A stretch of 64,000 bases of DNA from Pontibacter fetidus (lineage in GTDB: Bacteria; Bacteroidota; Bacteroidia; Cytophagales; Hymenobacteraceae): the NCBI RefSeq assembly GCF_010119545.1, contig NZ_JAAEAA010000002.1:62001-126000 (forward strand), given 5' to 3'. This document shows positions 48,382 to 57,954 of this stretch, piece by piece (position 1 is the first letter of the stretch; each line of letters opens with the position of its first letter). The translations under genes were made by a program, and so were the position numbers. The notes under the pieces are model-generated. The model saw only the letters and a list, made by a program, of their open reading frames with translations. It did not search any database and was not told the origin of the DNA.

Positions 48382-49782
48382 CTATAACCCGTACTGCGAG
48401 ATCAGGTAAACCAGCGATGCCATAGAGGCGGCACCTAACTGCATTTCGCGGCGGTTTACAGCTTCAAATGTGTCGATGTTTGTGTGGTGATAATCGAAGT
48501 ACCGCTGAGAATCCGGTTTAAAACCGATAAGCGCTACCGTTCCCTGGCCTTTAAGCGGACCAATGTCTGCGCCGCCGTGGCCGGCCCCTATTTCGTGTAA
48601 GCCATAAGGTGCCAGCAGCGGTTTCCAGGTTAATGCTTTTTGTATCTGGGCGGCATTGGCTTCCATGCCAAAACCGCGCGGCGTAAATCCACCAGCATCC
48701 GATTCGATGGCAGCCACGTGTTTCTCGCCTTTTGATTTGGCTTCTTCTGCATACTTACGACCGCCACGCAAACCGTTCTCTTCGTTCATGAAAAGCACCG
48801 CACGTATTGTACGTTTCGGTTTTATACCCAGGTCTTTAAACAAACGCAACACTTCCATCGATTGTACTACACCTGTTCCGTCGTCATGCGCGCCTTCGCC
48901 CAAATCCCACGAATCCAGATGGCCGCCCACAACTATAATTTCGTCTGGCTTCTCAGTTCCTTTCAGCTCCCCTATCACGTTGTAAGACAGTACTTCCGGC
49001 AGGTTCTCGCAGGTCATGCGCATATAAAACTTCAGTCCTGGATCGTTTTTAAGTTGTTTGCTCAGCATTTCAGCTCCTTTTGTACTGATTGCTGCCGCCG
49101 GAATTTTATCTACACCATCCTGGTAGCGGGTGTTGCCTGTGTGCGGCACATCCTGTATGTCGTTGGTCATGGAGCGAACTATAACTGCTACGGCACCAAG
49201 TTTGGCAGCTGCTACCGGGCCGCCACCACGCTGGTCAACGGCGCCACTATAGGCAGCCATCGTTTCTACATGCGTGTTATCGAACGGGCGGTTAAAGAAA
49301 ACTATTTTGCCTTTTACTTTGCGTTTGCCCAGTTTTTCCAGCTCCTCAAAATTATGCACTTCTACTACTTCGGCAGTTAGTCCGCTTTCGCCGGTGCCCA
49401 CCGAGCTGCCCAGCGCTGCAATATTTACGTTTGATGACCCGACCTGCGGGCTCAGGATCCGGCCAATTTCTTTATCGCCGCGCACCCAATGCGGCACCAT
49501 CACTTCCTGCACATATACACGGTCGAGGCCCATTTTATTCATTACCTGCCTGCTCCACTCAACGGCGGCAGCGGCTTGTGGCGAACCACTTAAGCGGGCT
49601 CCTATGTTTTTGGTTAGGTAGCGCAGGTCGTCGTAGCTTTTGTAACTGGTAAGGGCATTGTTGTAAAACTGTTTGATAACAGCAGAGTCAGATGGTACTG
49701 CATTGAGCTGTGCCATAGCCGGCGCCGCTATCACCGTGGCTGCAGCCAACAGCAAATGGTGGAGTCTGTTTTTAATAAACAT
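48382..49782 (-). CDS. M28 family aminopeptidase, secreted
   Basis: A 466-residue di-zinc peptidase with a signal peptide (MFIKNRLHHLLLAAATVIAAPAMAQ). A PA-like inserted domain occupies about 120-250 (RKVKGKIVFFNRPFD). The catalytic M28 domain shows GGHLDSWDLGEGAHDDGTGVV (zinc His and bridging Asp), FMNEENGLRGG (catalytic Glu and zinc Glu) and ESDAGGF, with the last zinc His likely in HHTNIDTFE. It probably trims peptides in the periplasm or outside the cell. No T9SS tail is present. The gene is monocistronic. Confidence 0.94.
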   Translation of the reverse strand: MFIKNRLHHLLLAAATVIAAPAMAQLNAVPSDSAVIKQFYNNALTSYKSYDDLRYLTKNIGARLSGSPQAAAAVEWSRQVMNKMGLDRVYVQEVMVPHWVRGDKEIGRILSPQVGSSNVNIAALGSSVGTGESGLTAEVVEVHNFEELEKLGKRKVKGKIVFFNRPFDNTHVETMAAYSGAVDQRGGGPVAAAKLGAVAVIVRSMTNDIQDVPHTGNTRYQDGVDKIPAAAISTKGAEMLSKQLKNDPGLKFYMRMTCENLPEVLSYNVIGELKGTEKPDEIIVVGGHLDSWDLGEGAHDDGTGVVQSMEVLRLFKDLGIKPKRTIRAVLFMNEENGLRGGRKYAEEAKSKGEKHVAAIESDAGGFTPRGFGMEANAAQIQKALTWKPLLAPYGLHEIGAGHGGADIGPLKGQGTVALIGFKPDSQRYFDYHHTNIDTFEAVNRREMQLGAASMASLVYLISQYGL

Positions 49783-49945
49783 TGTCAGGTGAGTTGTTTT
49801 AGTTTGGTTGTTTGTTTGTGCCTATAAGTTAGAAATGTTTTCGGAGTTATAACATATACACAACGCTATACTTCTATTTTCCTGCTGATTTTATAATTTT
49901 TAAAAGATAGGTATAGTTTTGAGATGCCAGTTTCGCGGAACAGAT

Positions 49946-50458
49946 CTATTTAAGTAAACTATCGGGAGCATACTTGATCTCTAACTTAAGGATAAAGTTT
50001 TGTTGGTGATGAGTGTAATATTTTATTCTCACACTATCTCTATCTCCCCGTATTGGTCCGCCATGCGATCTTGTTTTGTTAAACCCCTCCACAGCGCTGT
50101 AATCAGAATAACTAAAAGGAACTCCGGCTACAGTAAAACTTTCATATTTATGTCCTCCACTGGGCATAGGGTCAAAATCTTCAATTATTCCTTCCACACG
50201 TTTATACTTTTCGTTCCGAAGTGCATGCAATGCAATTTGTTCTGCATCTGATTGATTGCTATAGGCCGACACGGTCCAAATGAGTGAGAAAGCAAATAAC
50301 ATCAAACCAAAAACAGATTTGGAATTAAAGATTGTATCATGAATTCTATAGTTGGCTAATATCCAAATTCCAGAGAAAACAACGAATACTAAACCTATTA
50401 ACCAAAAACTGTCTGACTGTGAGGTAGAGTACTCATAAACAGTTATGAAATCATTCAT
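49946..50458 (-). CDS. Hypothetical membrane protein
   Basis: A 170-residue protein with two transmembrane helices at about 18-38 and 48-67, followed by a soluble domain of about 90 residues. The soluble part (KRVEGIIEDFDPMPSGGHKYESFTVAGVPFSYSDYSAVEGFNKTRSHGGPIRGDRDSVRIKYY) resembles the general layout of DUF3592-like proteins but I cannot assign it firmly. It is monocistronic. Function is unknown. Confidence 0.65.
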   Translation of the reverse strand: MNDFITVYEYSTSQSDSFWLIGLVFVVFSGIWILANYRIHDTIFNSKSVFGLMLFAFSLIWTVSAYSNQSDAEQIALHALRNEKYKRVEGIIEDFDPMPSGGHKYESFTVAGVPFSYSDYSAVEGFNKTRSHGGPIRGDRDSVRIKYYTHHQQNFILKLEIKYAPDSLLK

Positions 50459-50735
50459 TTTGCAGCGTTTACAAAAGGTGGGCCCTTTCAGACTTTACCA
50501 ATTACCTCTTGTTGTTTCAAAAATCCAAGACCTGAACTCATCTGCAAAGAAGGTCAACGTCTGGGTAACAACCTAAGGACAAAGAAGTCCACGGCAGACT
50601 TGCTTCCTGACAAGGATGTCCGGGAGAGCAACACATCAGTTTAAACTATAAGTAAGGTTGGGTCCCAACTATAGTTAGGCAAGAGTGGGGACGGTTGCGC
50701 CATTAAAGCCAACAACCGGCCCTAATCAAGTAAGT
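50459..50735. other. Intergenic stretch with short inverted repeats
   Basis: About 277 bases. Features are GGAC/GTCC around 50577-50590, a palindrome GTTGGGTCCCAAC near 50658, and an exact AACTATAGTT at 50667-50676. The segment 50530-50640 is richer in GC than usual intergenic DNA here and has short frames with stops, so it may be a decayed gene or an RNA. I could not identify it. Confidence 0.4.
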
Positions 50736-51746
50736 CTACTTCACCTCCATTATCTTTTTCAGATCCTGTGGTTTAAGTGTGAGCAGGCCGACTTCGGGTA
50801 AGCGGGTGGTTAGCTCTTTCCAGTTATCGTCTTTCTTGTATACTTCGCGCAGCAGTTTGGTAGCACCATTTATGTCGCCGTTGTTGGCTAAGGTTATCGC
50901 GTGCCAGTATTTCATTTCCAGGTTATTCGGGAACATGGTTTCGGCTTTGCCATATTCCTGCATCGCTTTGTCCATTTGCCCTTTTTCTACGGCCAGGTCG
51001 CCATTGTTCATGTGTTCGTAGGCGCGGTATACTTTCAGCAGGCGCGCTAGTTCGTCCAGTGGTTTTTCGTGGTCATCAACTCTTAAGTCTATCGTTCGTT
51101 CGTCCCAGGGCTGGTCGTTTTTTTTGCCTTTTACCACTACCAGCGCCGCCGATTGTTTGCCACGTATGTCGCCGCCTTCGCGCTCGGCTGCCTGCATGGC
51201 CAGCAGCACACGCTCGGCCAGTGGCTTGCCGGTGCTTTGCTCAAAAGCCTTTGCCATGGCCGGCCACACTTTGTCTGTCAGCATCATGTTGGCCTGTACC
51301 GAAAAGTTTTTGCCAGTAATATGCCCAGCATAGCGAATGCAGTTTTTACCGGTATGGGTCGCCACGCGGCCCTGTGCATCCAATATCGAGACCTGACGTA
51401 CCTCGCGGCCCTCATCATCTTTCAAAAGTATAGCCAGCGCTTCTTCGGGAGTTTTGCCTTGCTTTAAAAGCTCCAGCCCGCGCATACCAAACGATTTGTT
51501 GGTAAACGATTGCGTAGCAACTACCCCAACCCCTGCTTCGGCCCAGGGCACAGCCGTACCCACCGAGAACCAGTGACTTTGCACCCCCACTGCCATTTCG
51601 CCGGTTTCGGGGTCGCGGGCAACTATAGAATAGGTATGGGCCAAGGGTTCGTCGGTTTTAAACACCTGCGCACGGGCAGCAGGCATAGCCAGGCAGCAAA
51701 CCGATGCCACCGTGTAAAGCGTCTTTTTCATGAAGTTCAGGTTCAT
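50736..51746 (-). CDS. DUF1028 family protein with TPR-like C terminus, secreted
   Basis: A 336-residue protein from the ATG at 51746 (MNLNFMKKTLYTVAS); the ATG at 51731 (MKKTLYTV) is equally possible. A signal peptide ends near ARA-QVF. Residues about 25-230 are DUF1028, an Ntn-hydrolase-like family: TYSIVARDPETGEMAVGVQSHWFSVGTAVPWAEAGVGVVATQSFTN. The C-terminal 90 residues contain two TPR-like helical pairs (DLAVEKGQMDKAMQEYGKAETMFP and AITLANNGDINGATKLLREVY). DUF1028 activity is unproven; an amidohydrolase role is only suggested by the fold. Confidence 0.88.
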   Translation of the reverse strand: MNLNFMKKTLYTVASVCCLAMPAARAQVFKTDEPLAHTYSIVARDPETGEMAVGVQSHWFSVGTAVPWAEAGVGVVATQSFTNKSFGMRGLELLKQGKTPEEALAILLKDDEGREVRQVSILDAQGRVATHTGKNCIRYAGHITGKNFSVQANMMLTDKVWPAMAKAFEQSTGKPLAERVLLAMQAAEREGGDIRGKQSAALVVVKGKKNDQPWDERTIDLRVDDHEKPLDELARLLKVYRAYEHMNNGDLAVEKGQMDKAMQEYGKAETMFPNNLEMKYWHAITLANNGDINGATKLLREVYKKDDNWKELTTRLPEVGLLTLKPQDLKKIMEVK

Positions 51747-51936
51747 AAGAGAAGTATAATATTGTTGTAGATATACCGAGATAAGTGTAAGTATGTTGGC
51801 AGTTGTAACTATAAACTGCTGTGTAAGAACCCCTGACAACTATAGCCACAACCCTCTACCAACGTATAAGTATACCATAAAAATCAAACAGCTACAATAC
51901 AGGCCGGCCGCGTTGCCGTCAACATGAAACCTATAC

Positions 51937-52737
51937 ATGAGAAACCCTTATCCTGAAAAAAAGAAACACCGCTTAGCTATACTGATTGACGGCGACAATG
52001 CCCAGCCTAGCCTTATAGTTAAATTACTGGCTGAAGCCGGCAAGTATGGACAGATAACGATACGTCGTATTTACGGCGACTGGACTACGCCGCAAATGAA
52101 CGGCTGGAAAGAATGCCTGAACCACCACGCCATACAACCGATACAACAGTTCAGGTATACGATAGGTAAAAATGCCACCGACAGCGCCCTTATTATAGAT
52201 GCTATGGATTTGCTGCACAGCGGCCTGGTTGATGGTTTCTGTATCGTATCATCAGACTCAGACTATACCCGGCTGGCCACACGCATACGCGAAGCCGGTA
52301 TTTTTGTAATGGGCATTGGGCAGCGCAAAACGCCAAAGCCGTTCGTTAATGCCTGCAACATCTTCATTTTCACCGAAAACTTGATCGAGCATATTGATGA
52401 AAAGCAGATTGAGGATGCGGAACGTGTAGCAGAAAACGGCACAAACCATCAGCGCCCTAACCCAATACCTTTGCTGAAAGAAGCCTTTAGTATGGCTGCC
52501 GACGAAGATGGCTGGGCGCACCTTGGTGCAATAGGCGTAAACCTGCGCCAACTCGACCCCAGCTTTGACCCACGTACTTTTGGTTACGGGCAGTTGTTGC
52601 AACTTATAAAAGCGCACAAAGACCTGTTCACGATCCGGAAAGAAGACGACAAAGGTCCATCAGCGGTATATGTAAAGCGCGCCAGCAAAAGGCGTAACAG
52701 CAAAAAACCAAACTCCTCATCAGCAGAGCAACTATAA
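51937..52737 (+). CDS. NYN-domain (LabA/DUF88-like) protein with OST-HTH/LOTUS domain
   Basis: A 266-residue protein. The N-terminal 150 residues are a NYN/PIN-like nuclease domain with acidic residues in ILIDGDNAQ, NATDSALIIDAMDLL and SSDSDYTRLATRIREAG, the expected metal-binding set. The C-terminal part (NPIPLLKEAFSMAADEDGWAHLGAIGVNLRQLDPSFDPRTFGYGQLLQLIKAH) is an OST-HTH/LOTUS winged helix that binds RNA in other proteins. The tail is basic and Lys/Ser-rich. A single-strand RNA-processing role is inferred. An exact AACTATAGTT begins inside the stop codon. Confidence 0.88.
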   Translation: MRNPYPEKKKHRLAILIDGDNAQPSLIVKLLAEAGKYGQITIRRIYGDWTTPQMNGWKECLNHHAIQPIQQFRYTIGKNATDSALIIDAMDLLHSGLVDGFCIVSSDSDYTRLATRIREAGIFVMGIGQRKTPKPFVNACNIFIFTENLIEHIDEKQIEDAERVAENGTNHQRPNPIPLLKEAFSMAADEDGWAHLGAIGVNLRQLDPSFDPRTFGYGQLLQLIKAHKDLFTIRKEDDKGPSAVYVKRASKRRNSKKPNSSSAEQL

Positions 52738-52769
52738 ACTATAGTTACGCAGAACATTTATCAAACAGA

Positions 52770-52800
52770 AACGGCGACTATAAACAGTCGCCGTTTTTTT
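52770..52800 (+). terminator. Intrinsic terminator after the NYN gene
   Basis: A 10-bp stem AACGGCGACT (52770-52779) / AGTCGCCGTT (52786-52795), a six-base loop and a T7 run. Confidence 0.93.
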
Positions 52801-53186
52801 GTGCCTATAGTTTCAGTAGCACTCTGGCCTACTTGCCATAGATTGCATTAAAAACACTTGAAAGAATCAGAAAACCATAAAACTATAGCATTATAATTTA
52901 TAACTATTTTTGTTTAATCGATCAGCCAAACTTAAGCATTTCTTAACGCAGCATACAATTTATCTTTCAACATTCCTCTAATTGTGCTATTCTAAAATAC
53001 CACTCAAAACACTGTCTAGCAGCTAAATAAAGCCTTTTTAAAAAATTTACAGCAAACTACTCAACGATGTTTAAACAAGTATAGTACAAAGCCATATTAT
53101 ACTTAACCTTAAACAAATACATAATTTAACACCCTTTTATTATAACATTTCCAATAAATATGTAACACTTTTAACTCACCTCACCT
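52801..53186. other. AT-rich leader of the subtilase gene
   Basis: About 390 bases with very low GC from 52860 to 53170 and two CTATAG/AACTATA motifs near 52804 and 52880. No clear -33/-7 pair, hairpin or gene was found. Similar long AT-rich leaders precede the two giant surface genes. Confidence 0.5.
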
Positions 53187-55910
53187 ATGACTAAATTTTT
53201 AAGTTTTGTTATGATCTGCCTCTTCACGGTTGGCAACATAACCGCCCAGAACAAACTTGACAAAGAATTGCAAAGCCTGCTGCAAACTACTACCGGCGCG
53301 GTAGGAGTTGTTGTAACCTTCCACGGCAATGCTGCTCCCACTACCTCCAATATAGCCTTACTTAACTCACTCGGTATTACCAGCGGTGTTACTTTTAAAT
53401 CACTCCCGATTGCCGGCGTACTAGCTACTACAGCTCAGATAAATGCCCTGGTAAATAACGATCAGGTGCGGTCTGTTTACCTGAATAAAAAGCTTACCTA
53501 TTACAACTATAACGGCACCCACCTGACCGGCGTGCGCAGGCTGCGTACCGACAAAGAGATGATCGCCCGTAACAAAGGCATTCCGGTATCAGGGAAAGGC
53601 ATTACCGTGATGATAAATGATAGCGGGGTGGATGGCACCCACGAAGACCTGAAGTTCGGGACACACCTGGTACAAAACGTGCTGGGCTCCACAAACCTGA
53701 ACGGAGTAGACGCAATGCTGCCTGTAACATGGGTTGAGAATGTACCAAATACAGATACTAACTCGGGCCACGGTACGCACTGTGCAGGCTCGGTGGGCGG
53801 AACCGGCGCTAAATCGAATGGCTTATACGAGGGTGTTGCACCAGGCGCTACGCTGGTTGGTTATGGCTCGGGGGCTGCGCTGTTAGTGCTCGATGCTATT
53901 GGCGGTTTTGATTATGCTCTTACCCACCAATACCAGTACGGCATCCGGGTTATTTCTAACTCGTGGGGCACCAGCGGCGATTTTGACCCGAACAACCCGG
54001 TAAACGTTGCCTCTAAAAAAGCGTATGACCGCGGCATTGTTTCGTTATTTGCGGCTGGTAACGATGGCCCGAGCTCTGACACACACAACCCCTACGCCAT
54101 TGCGCCATGGGTAATTTCTGTTGGTGCCGGCGACAAGTATGGCCGCCTAGCAGATTTCTCGTCGAGAGGTGTAAAAGGCGAAGGTGGCACTTTTACGATG
54201 GACGGCGAAACCTGGACCTATGAGAACAGACCAACTATAGTTGCACCCGGCGTTGACATTGTTTCAACCCGCGTTATTGGCCCGGTAGCATCCCTGGAGG
54301 CACAACACGACATCGAAACCCTGGACCCGGCACACGTACCGTACTATACCCACATGAGCGGTACTTCTATGGCTACGCCACACACCGCAGGTATAGTTGC
54401 GCTTTTACTGGAAGCTAACCCTTCTCTTTCTCCGGCCCAGGTAAAAAGCATCCTTCAGAAAACGGCTACCAATATGCCAAACTACGAGCCTTGGGAAGTA
54501 GGCGCAGGGTATGTAAATGCCTATGCTGCCGTGGACCACATTTACCGCAACACCACATTTGGCACGTACGCTAACCTTACCCGTACCTTTAACAGCAGTG
54601 TAAATTCTGTTACAGAGACCACACCTTTTACTATTGACTATAACCCGTTGCTGGCAGCCAATAACCAGATGACCTTTACGGTGGCGGAAGGCACCAACAG
54701 CATTGAAGCAAAAATAAGTGCAGGAGGTTTGTTAGGAGAATCTGGTAACCCGGTCAATCTTATACTTTTAAGTCCGGATGGCACACAATACAGAGCCGGT
54801 ATACCTGTTACGTTTAGCCTGACTTACGACAGAGGTGTTGCCGTAGCATCACCGATGCCTGGCCAGTGGACATTAAAAGTAGAAGGTTTGCAAGGTATAG
54901 CATTCCCGGAAACTATAAACGGTAAAATAAGCCTACAGCGTGTAAACGGCACCTCCGGCATGACTGACATTGCTGGCCACCCTGCCGAAGCAGCTATTAA
55001 AATGGCAGTTGCTGCCCGCTTAGTAGATGGATTGAATGGTGCCTTTAAGCCTGATGATCTACTGAAGCGCATTCAGTTAGCTGATTACCTGATGATGGGC
55101 CAGGCAGTACGCCAGTTTATGCCAACAAACGGCGCTGTTACGTTCACAGACCTGAAAGGCAGCGAAGTTTTACTTGGGGAATCGGTAGTGGCCAAAGGTG
55201 CTGCACTTAGAGACAGACTGCACGCGTACAATGGTGTAATGCTGCCAACCAGTACAGGTAAATTCTCACCGACCGGAAACGTGAACAGAGCCAGTTTAGC
55301 TTACTCGTTAGTGCAGGCACTTGGCTTACAGGAATTTGCACTGGAAAGAAATGGCAAAGCAGTAACAGTTACGGTAGACGGCAAGAAAATTCCGGTAGAT
55401 GACGCCAAGCAAATACCAGCCGGCCTGGAAGGTTATGTAAGTGTAGCCCTGGAGTTAGGTCTGATTAATGCCTATTACAGCGTTACTCAAGGCCCGCTTG
55501 ACCTGTTCCCGACGATGCATGCTACTTTTAAGCCAACACAAAACGTAACCCGCGCCGAGTTTGCTGTTATCGTTACCAGAACCTACAACTCCTGGAACGC
55601 GACCACACAGCCGGTTGCCACATCCACAACTTCAGCAATAAAAACTGCTAACGCCGAAGAAAGCTACGCCTACCCTAACCCAAGCACCGGTCGTAGCACA
55701 ATCAGTTATACAGTTACTGCAGAAGGCCCTGTGGCTATAGAGGTATATGATGTAATGGGCAGAAAAGTACAGACAGTTGTTTCAGAAAAACAGGCTGCCG
55801 GCCGCCATGCCCTTCAGTTTGACGGAAGCAAATTACCAGGTGGCACTTACCTGTACAGAATTACTGCTAACGGCAAAACTTCTACCAACCGATTGATCCT
55901 TACGAAATAG
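53187..55910 (+). CDS. Subtilisin-like serine protease (S8) with SLH-like motifs and type A T9SS sorting domain
   Basis: A 907-residue secreted protease with a signal peptide (MTKFLSFVMICLFTVGNITAQ), an inhibitor-like propeptide (about 30-110) and an S8 domain with Asp145 (NDSGVDGTHED), His195 (NSGHGTHCAG) and Ser394 (SGTSMATPHTAG). Then come a beta-rich domain, and two segments resembling S-layer homology motifs: about 590-645 (GHPAEAAIKMAVAARLVDGLNGAFKPDDLLKRIQLADYL) and about 747-805 (YVSVALELGLINAYY ... FKPTQNVTRAEFAVIVTRTY). The C terminus (YAYPNPSTGRSTISYTV ... GGTYLYRITANGKTSTNRLILTK) is a type A T9SS domain. It is likely surface-bound or released. Confidence 0.93.
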   Translation: MTKFLSFVMICLFTVGNITAQNKLDKELQSLLQTTTGAVGVVVTFHGNAAPTTSNIALLNSLGITSGVTFKSLPIAGVLATTAQINALVNNDQVRSVYLNKKLTYYNYNGTHLTGVRRLRTDKEMIARNKGIPVSGKGITVMINDSGVDGTHEDLKFGTHLVQNVLGSTNLNGVDAMLPVTWVENVPNTDTNSGHGTHCAGSVGGTGAKSNGLYEGVAPGATLVGYGSGAALLVLDAIGGFDYALTHQYQYGIRVISNSWGTSGDFDPNNPVNVASKKAYDRGIVSLFAAGNDGPSSDTHNPYAIAPWVISVGAGDKYGRLADFSSRGVKGEGGTFTMDGETWTYENRPTIVAPGVDIVSTRVIGPVASLEAQHDIETLDPAHVPYYTHMSGTSMATPHTAGIVALLLEANPSLSPAQVKSILQKTATNMPNYEPWEVGAGYVNAYAAVDHIYRNTTFGTYANLTRTFNSSVNSVTETTPFTIDYNPLLAANNQMTFTVAEGTNSIEAKISAGGLLGESGNPVNLILLSPDGTQYRAGIPVTFSLTYDRGVAVASPMPGQWTLKVEGLQGIAFPETINGKISLQRVNGTSGMTDIAGHPAEAAIKMAVAARLVDGLNGAFKPDDLLKRIQLADYLMMGQAVRQFMPTNGAVTFTDLKGSEVLLGESVVAKGAALRDRLHAYNGVMLPTSTGKFSPTGNVNRASLAYSLVQALGLQEFALERNGKAVTVTVDGKKIPVDDAKQIPAGLEGYVSVALELGLINAYYSVTQGPLDLFPTMHATFKPTQNVTRAEFAVIVTRTYNSWNATTQPVATSTTSAIKTANAEESYAYPNPSTGRSTISYTVTAEGPVAIEVYDVMGRKVQTVVSEKQAAGRHALQFDGSKLPGGTYLYRITANGKTSTNRLILTK

Positions 55911-55936
55911 AAAAATATAGAATAGGTTATATGGTT

Positions 55937-55967
55937 AAAAAGCTCCTCAGTTTGGGGAGCTTTTTTT
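55937..55967 (+). terminator. Intrinsic terminator after the subtilase gene
   Basis: AAAAAGCTCC (55937-55946) pairs with GGAGCTTTTT (55956-55965) around a nine-base loop, and the T run continues to 55967. It lies 27 bases past the stop. Confidence 0.9.
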
Positions 55968-56060
55968 ATAGTATTGCTTCTAGTTTTAGAGTTGCTGTGA
56001 AGTGTAATTTTATCTGCTGCTAAATCTTGCTACTTTTATCCTGCTACAACTAAACCTACT

Positions 56061-57575
56061 ATGCCCACGCAGCCACAGCAGACACGTTTCTATACTTATA
56101 CTAACCGAATACTGATTGCAGTTGGGCTCTATACTTTATTACCCTTTCTTATACTTGCCTTTTACAGCCACCCGCAAGCCGACGATTTTAGTTTTGCTGT
56201 GCGTGACCGCGAACTGGATTATTTAACTGTTTTTCAGCAATACTATAACTACTGGACTGGTCGCTACTTTAGCACTATAACCTTATTCCGCATTAACCCC
56301 ATGATCTGGGGCTCACTTTCTGTCTATAGACTTAGTTCTATACTTTTACTCATTCTGTTTTCCGGTAGTATATACTTTATACTATCAACTATAACCCAAA
56401 AAACTCTTTCTAAAACGGGGCTTACTTCCTTAGCAGCCTTGCTATTTGCGTTGTACCTGTTACAATTGCCAAACCCTTCCGAAGGGTTCTATTTTTTCTC
56501 GACCTACGCTACGTACCAGTTGCCTAATATCATGCTATTGGTAATGCTGGCTATAGTTTATAAATTCTTTCAGGCACGAAACTCATGGGTAAAGCAGGTG
56601 TACATTGGGCTGGCAGCTATTGGTTCCGCCGCTATAGTTGGCTCCAACGAAATGGCGCTGGTCATCGCTTTTACAACTGTGGCCTTCATAACTATAGTTA
56701 ATCTTAAAAACCCGGAGGCACGGCCATACTTACTATTCCTTTTTGTAGTTTGCATGGTCTGCTGTTTTATAGCGGTAATGGCGCCCGGCAACTATAACCG
56801 CATGAACGAACACCCAAATGGTGGCAAGCTGATCTGGTCTGTGGTTTATGCAGGATTTATGACGGGGCTTTCTTTTTATCGTTGGCTACTCCCTATACTG
56901 GCGGCATCTATAGTTTACATCTACTGCTTCGGGTTGCCACTGGCCGACAAGGTAAAGCACAACAGGTTGTTTCAGGTTGATATTCGGTTGGTTTTACTAT
57001 ACTTTCTGGTTACTATTTTCCTGATGAATTTTGTGTTTGCCTGGTCTACGGGCGAGCGGCCGACCCCACGATTGGAGAATGTAATCTACTTCTTCTTTCT
57101 GTTTGGGTGGTTTTATGGGTTGCAAGTAGCCATTACTAAGTATAAAACTTTTTTCAGCGCAACTACTATTTCTCCGGTTCCAGCAGCCTTTGCGCTGCTG
57201 ATCTTTTTACTAAGTATTGTGCAGATAGATAATAATATCAGCACAGCTTATGTAGACCTGGCATCGGGTAAAGCTGCTGCTTATGATAAAGCCCTGAACC
57301 AACGGTATACTTTACTCAGAAATTCGGATTGCGCTGAATGTATAGTTGCTCCACTGCCAGCTATCCCTAAATCCATTTACTTTGCTGATATCGTTTCCCG
57401 CTCCGAAAAACCTGAAAATGGGATTGACATGACGTGGATAAACAAAGGAGTAGCGGCTTACTTTGGCAAATCAGAAGTCTACCTGGCTGCACCAAACCCA
57501 CCAGTTCAGGATAACCTTACTACCCTTCGGCAGGCCGGCAAAAGCACCCTCAAAAAAGAATCTGTCATTAAATAA
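56061..57575 (+). CDS. DUF6056-like polytopic membrane protein, possible GT-C glycosyltransferase
   Basis: A 504-residue membrane protein with about ten to twelve transmembrane helices and a C-terminal soluble domain of about 110 residues. After the first helix comes HPQADDFSFAVRDRE; an acidic DDF pair at this place is typical of GT-C fold glycosyltransferases that use lipid-linked sugars, and of the DUF6056 family. GT-C activity is inference. No sugar-export or lipid-carrier genes lie nearby. It is monocistronic, and CTATAG motifs are dense in its coding sequence. Confidence 0.7.
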   Translation: MPTQPQQTRFYTYTNRILIAVGLYTLLPFLILAFYSHPQADDFSFAVRDRELDYLTVFQQYYNYWTGRYFSTITLFRINPMIWGSLSVYRLSSILLLILFSGSIYFILSTITQKTLSKTGLTSLAALLFALYLLQLPNPSEGFYFFSTYATYQLPNIMLLVMLAIVYKFFQARNSWVKQVYIGLAAIGSAAIVGSNEMALVIAFTTVAFITIVNLKNPEARPYLLFLFVVCMVCCFIAVMAPGNYNRMNEHPNGGKLIWSVVYAGFMTGLSFYRWLLPILAASIVYIYCFGLPLADKVKHNRLFQVDIRLVLLYFLVTIFLMNFVFAWSTGERPTPRLENVIYFFFLFGWFYGLQVAITKYKTFFSATTISPVPAAFALLIFLLSIVQIDNNISTAYVDLASGKAAAYDKALNQRYTLLRNSDCAECIVAPLPAIPKSIYFADIVSRSEKPENGIDMTWINKGVAAYFGKSEVYLAAPNPPVQDNLTTLRQAGKSTLKKESVIK

Positions 57576-57718
57576 AAAATATTTTAAACTGCTTGCAACC
57601 CTTTTGCCTCTTCAGGTACTCTTGTTTACAGAAGGCCTGTAGTAAAACTTTCTTAAGGTGTAAGTTAAACAGCAATCAAGCCTTCGCACAAATGTGTTTT
57701 AGGTGTTAAAGTGAACAT

Positions 57719-57757
57719 GGCTCCCGTTACTTGTTGTGGCGGGGGCTTTTGTTTTTT
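57719..57757 (+). terminator. Terminator-like hairpin, 145 bases after the nearest gene
   Basis: GGCTCCCG (57719-57726) pairs with CGGGGGC (57740-57746) with one T-G pair and a 13-base loop, followed by TTTTGTTTTTT. The distance from the DUF6056 stop is long, so it may end a short untranslated RNA rather than that gene. Confidence 0.7.
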
Positions 57758-57954
57758 ATTGCTGTCCACTCCCATCTTCTCTAATCCCAAACTATAGTTC
57801 TTCCGTTTGCTAAAAGTAGTTGCTTAAATACTGGCCGCAGGTAACAGGAAAATATGTCGCACCTACCTTTTTAGGCTTCGAAATTAGTCAGACAAAACCG
57901 TAACTGTAGTTGTGCTTCGTGACAGAATGACATAAAAAGTTAGCCTGAAACCGG

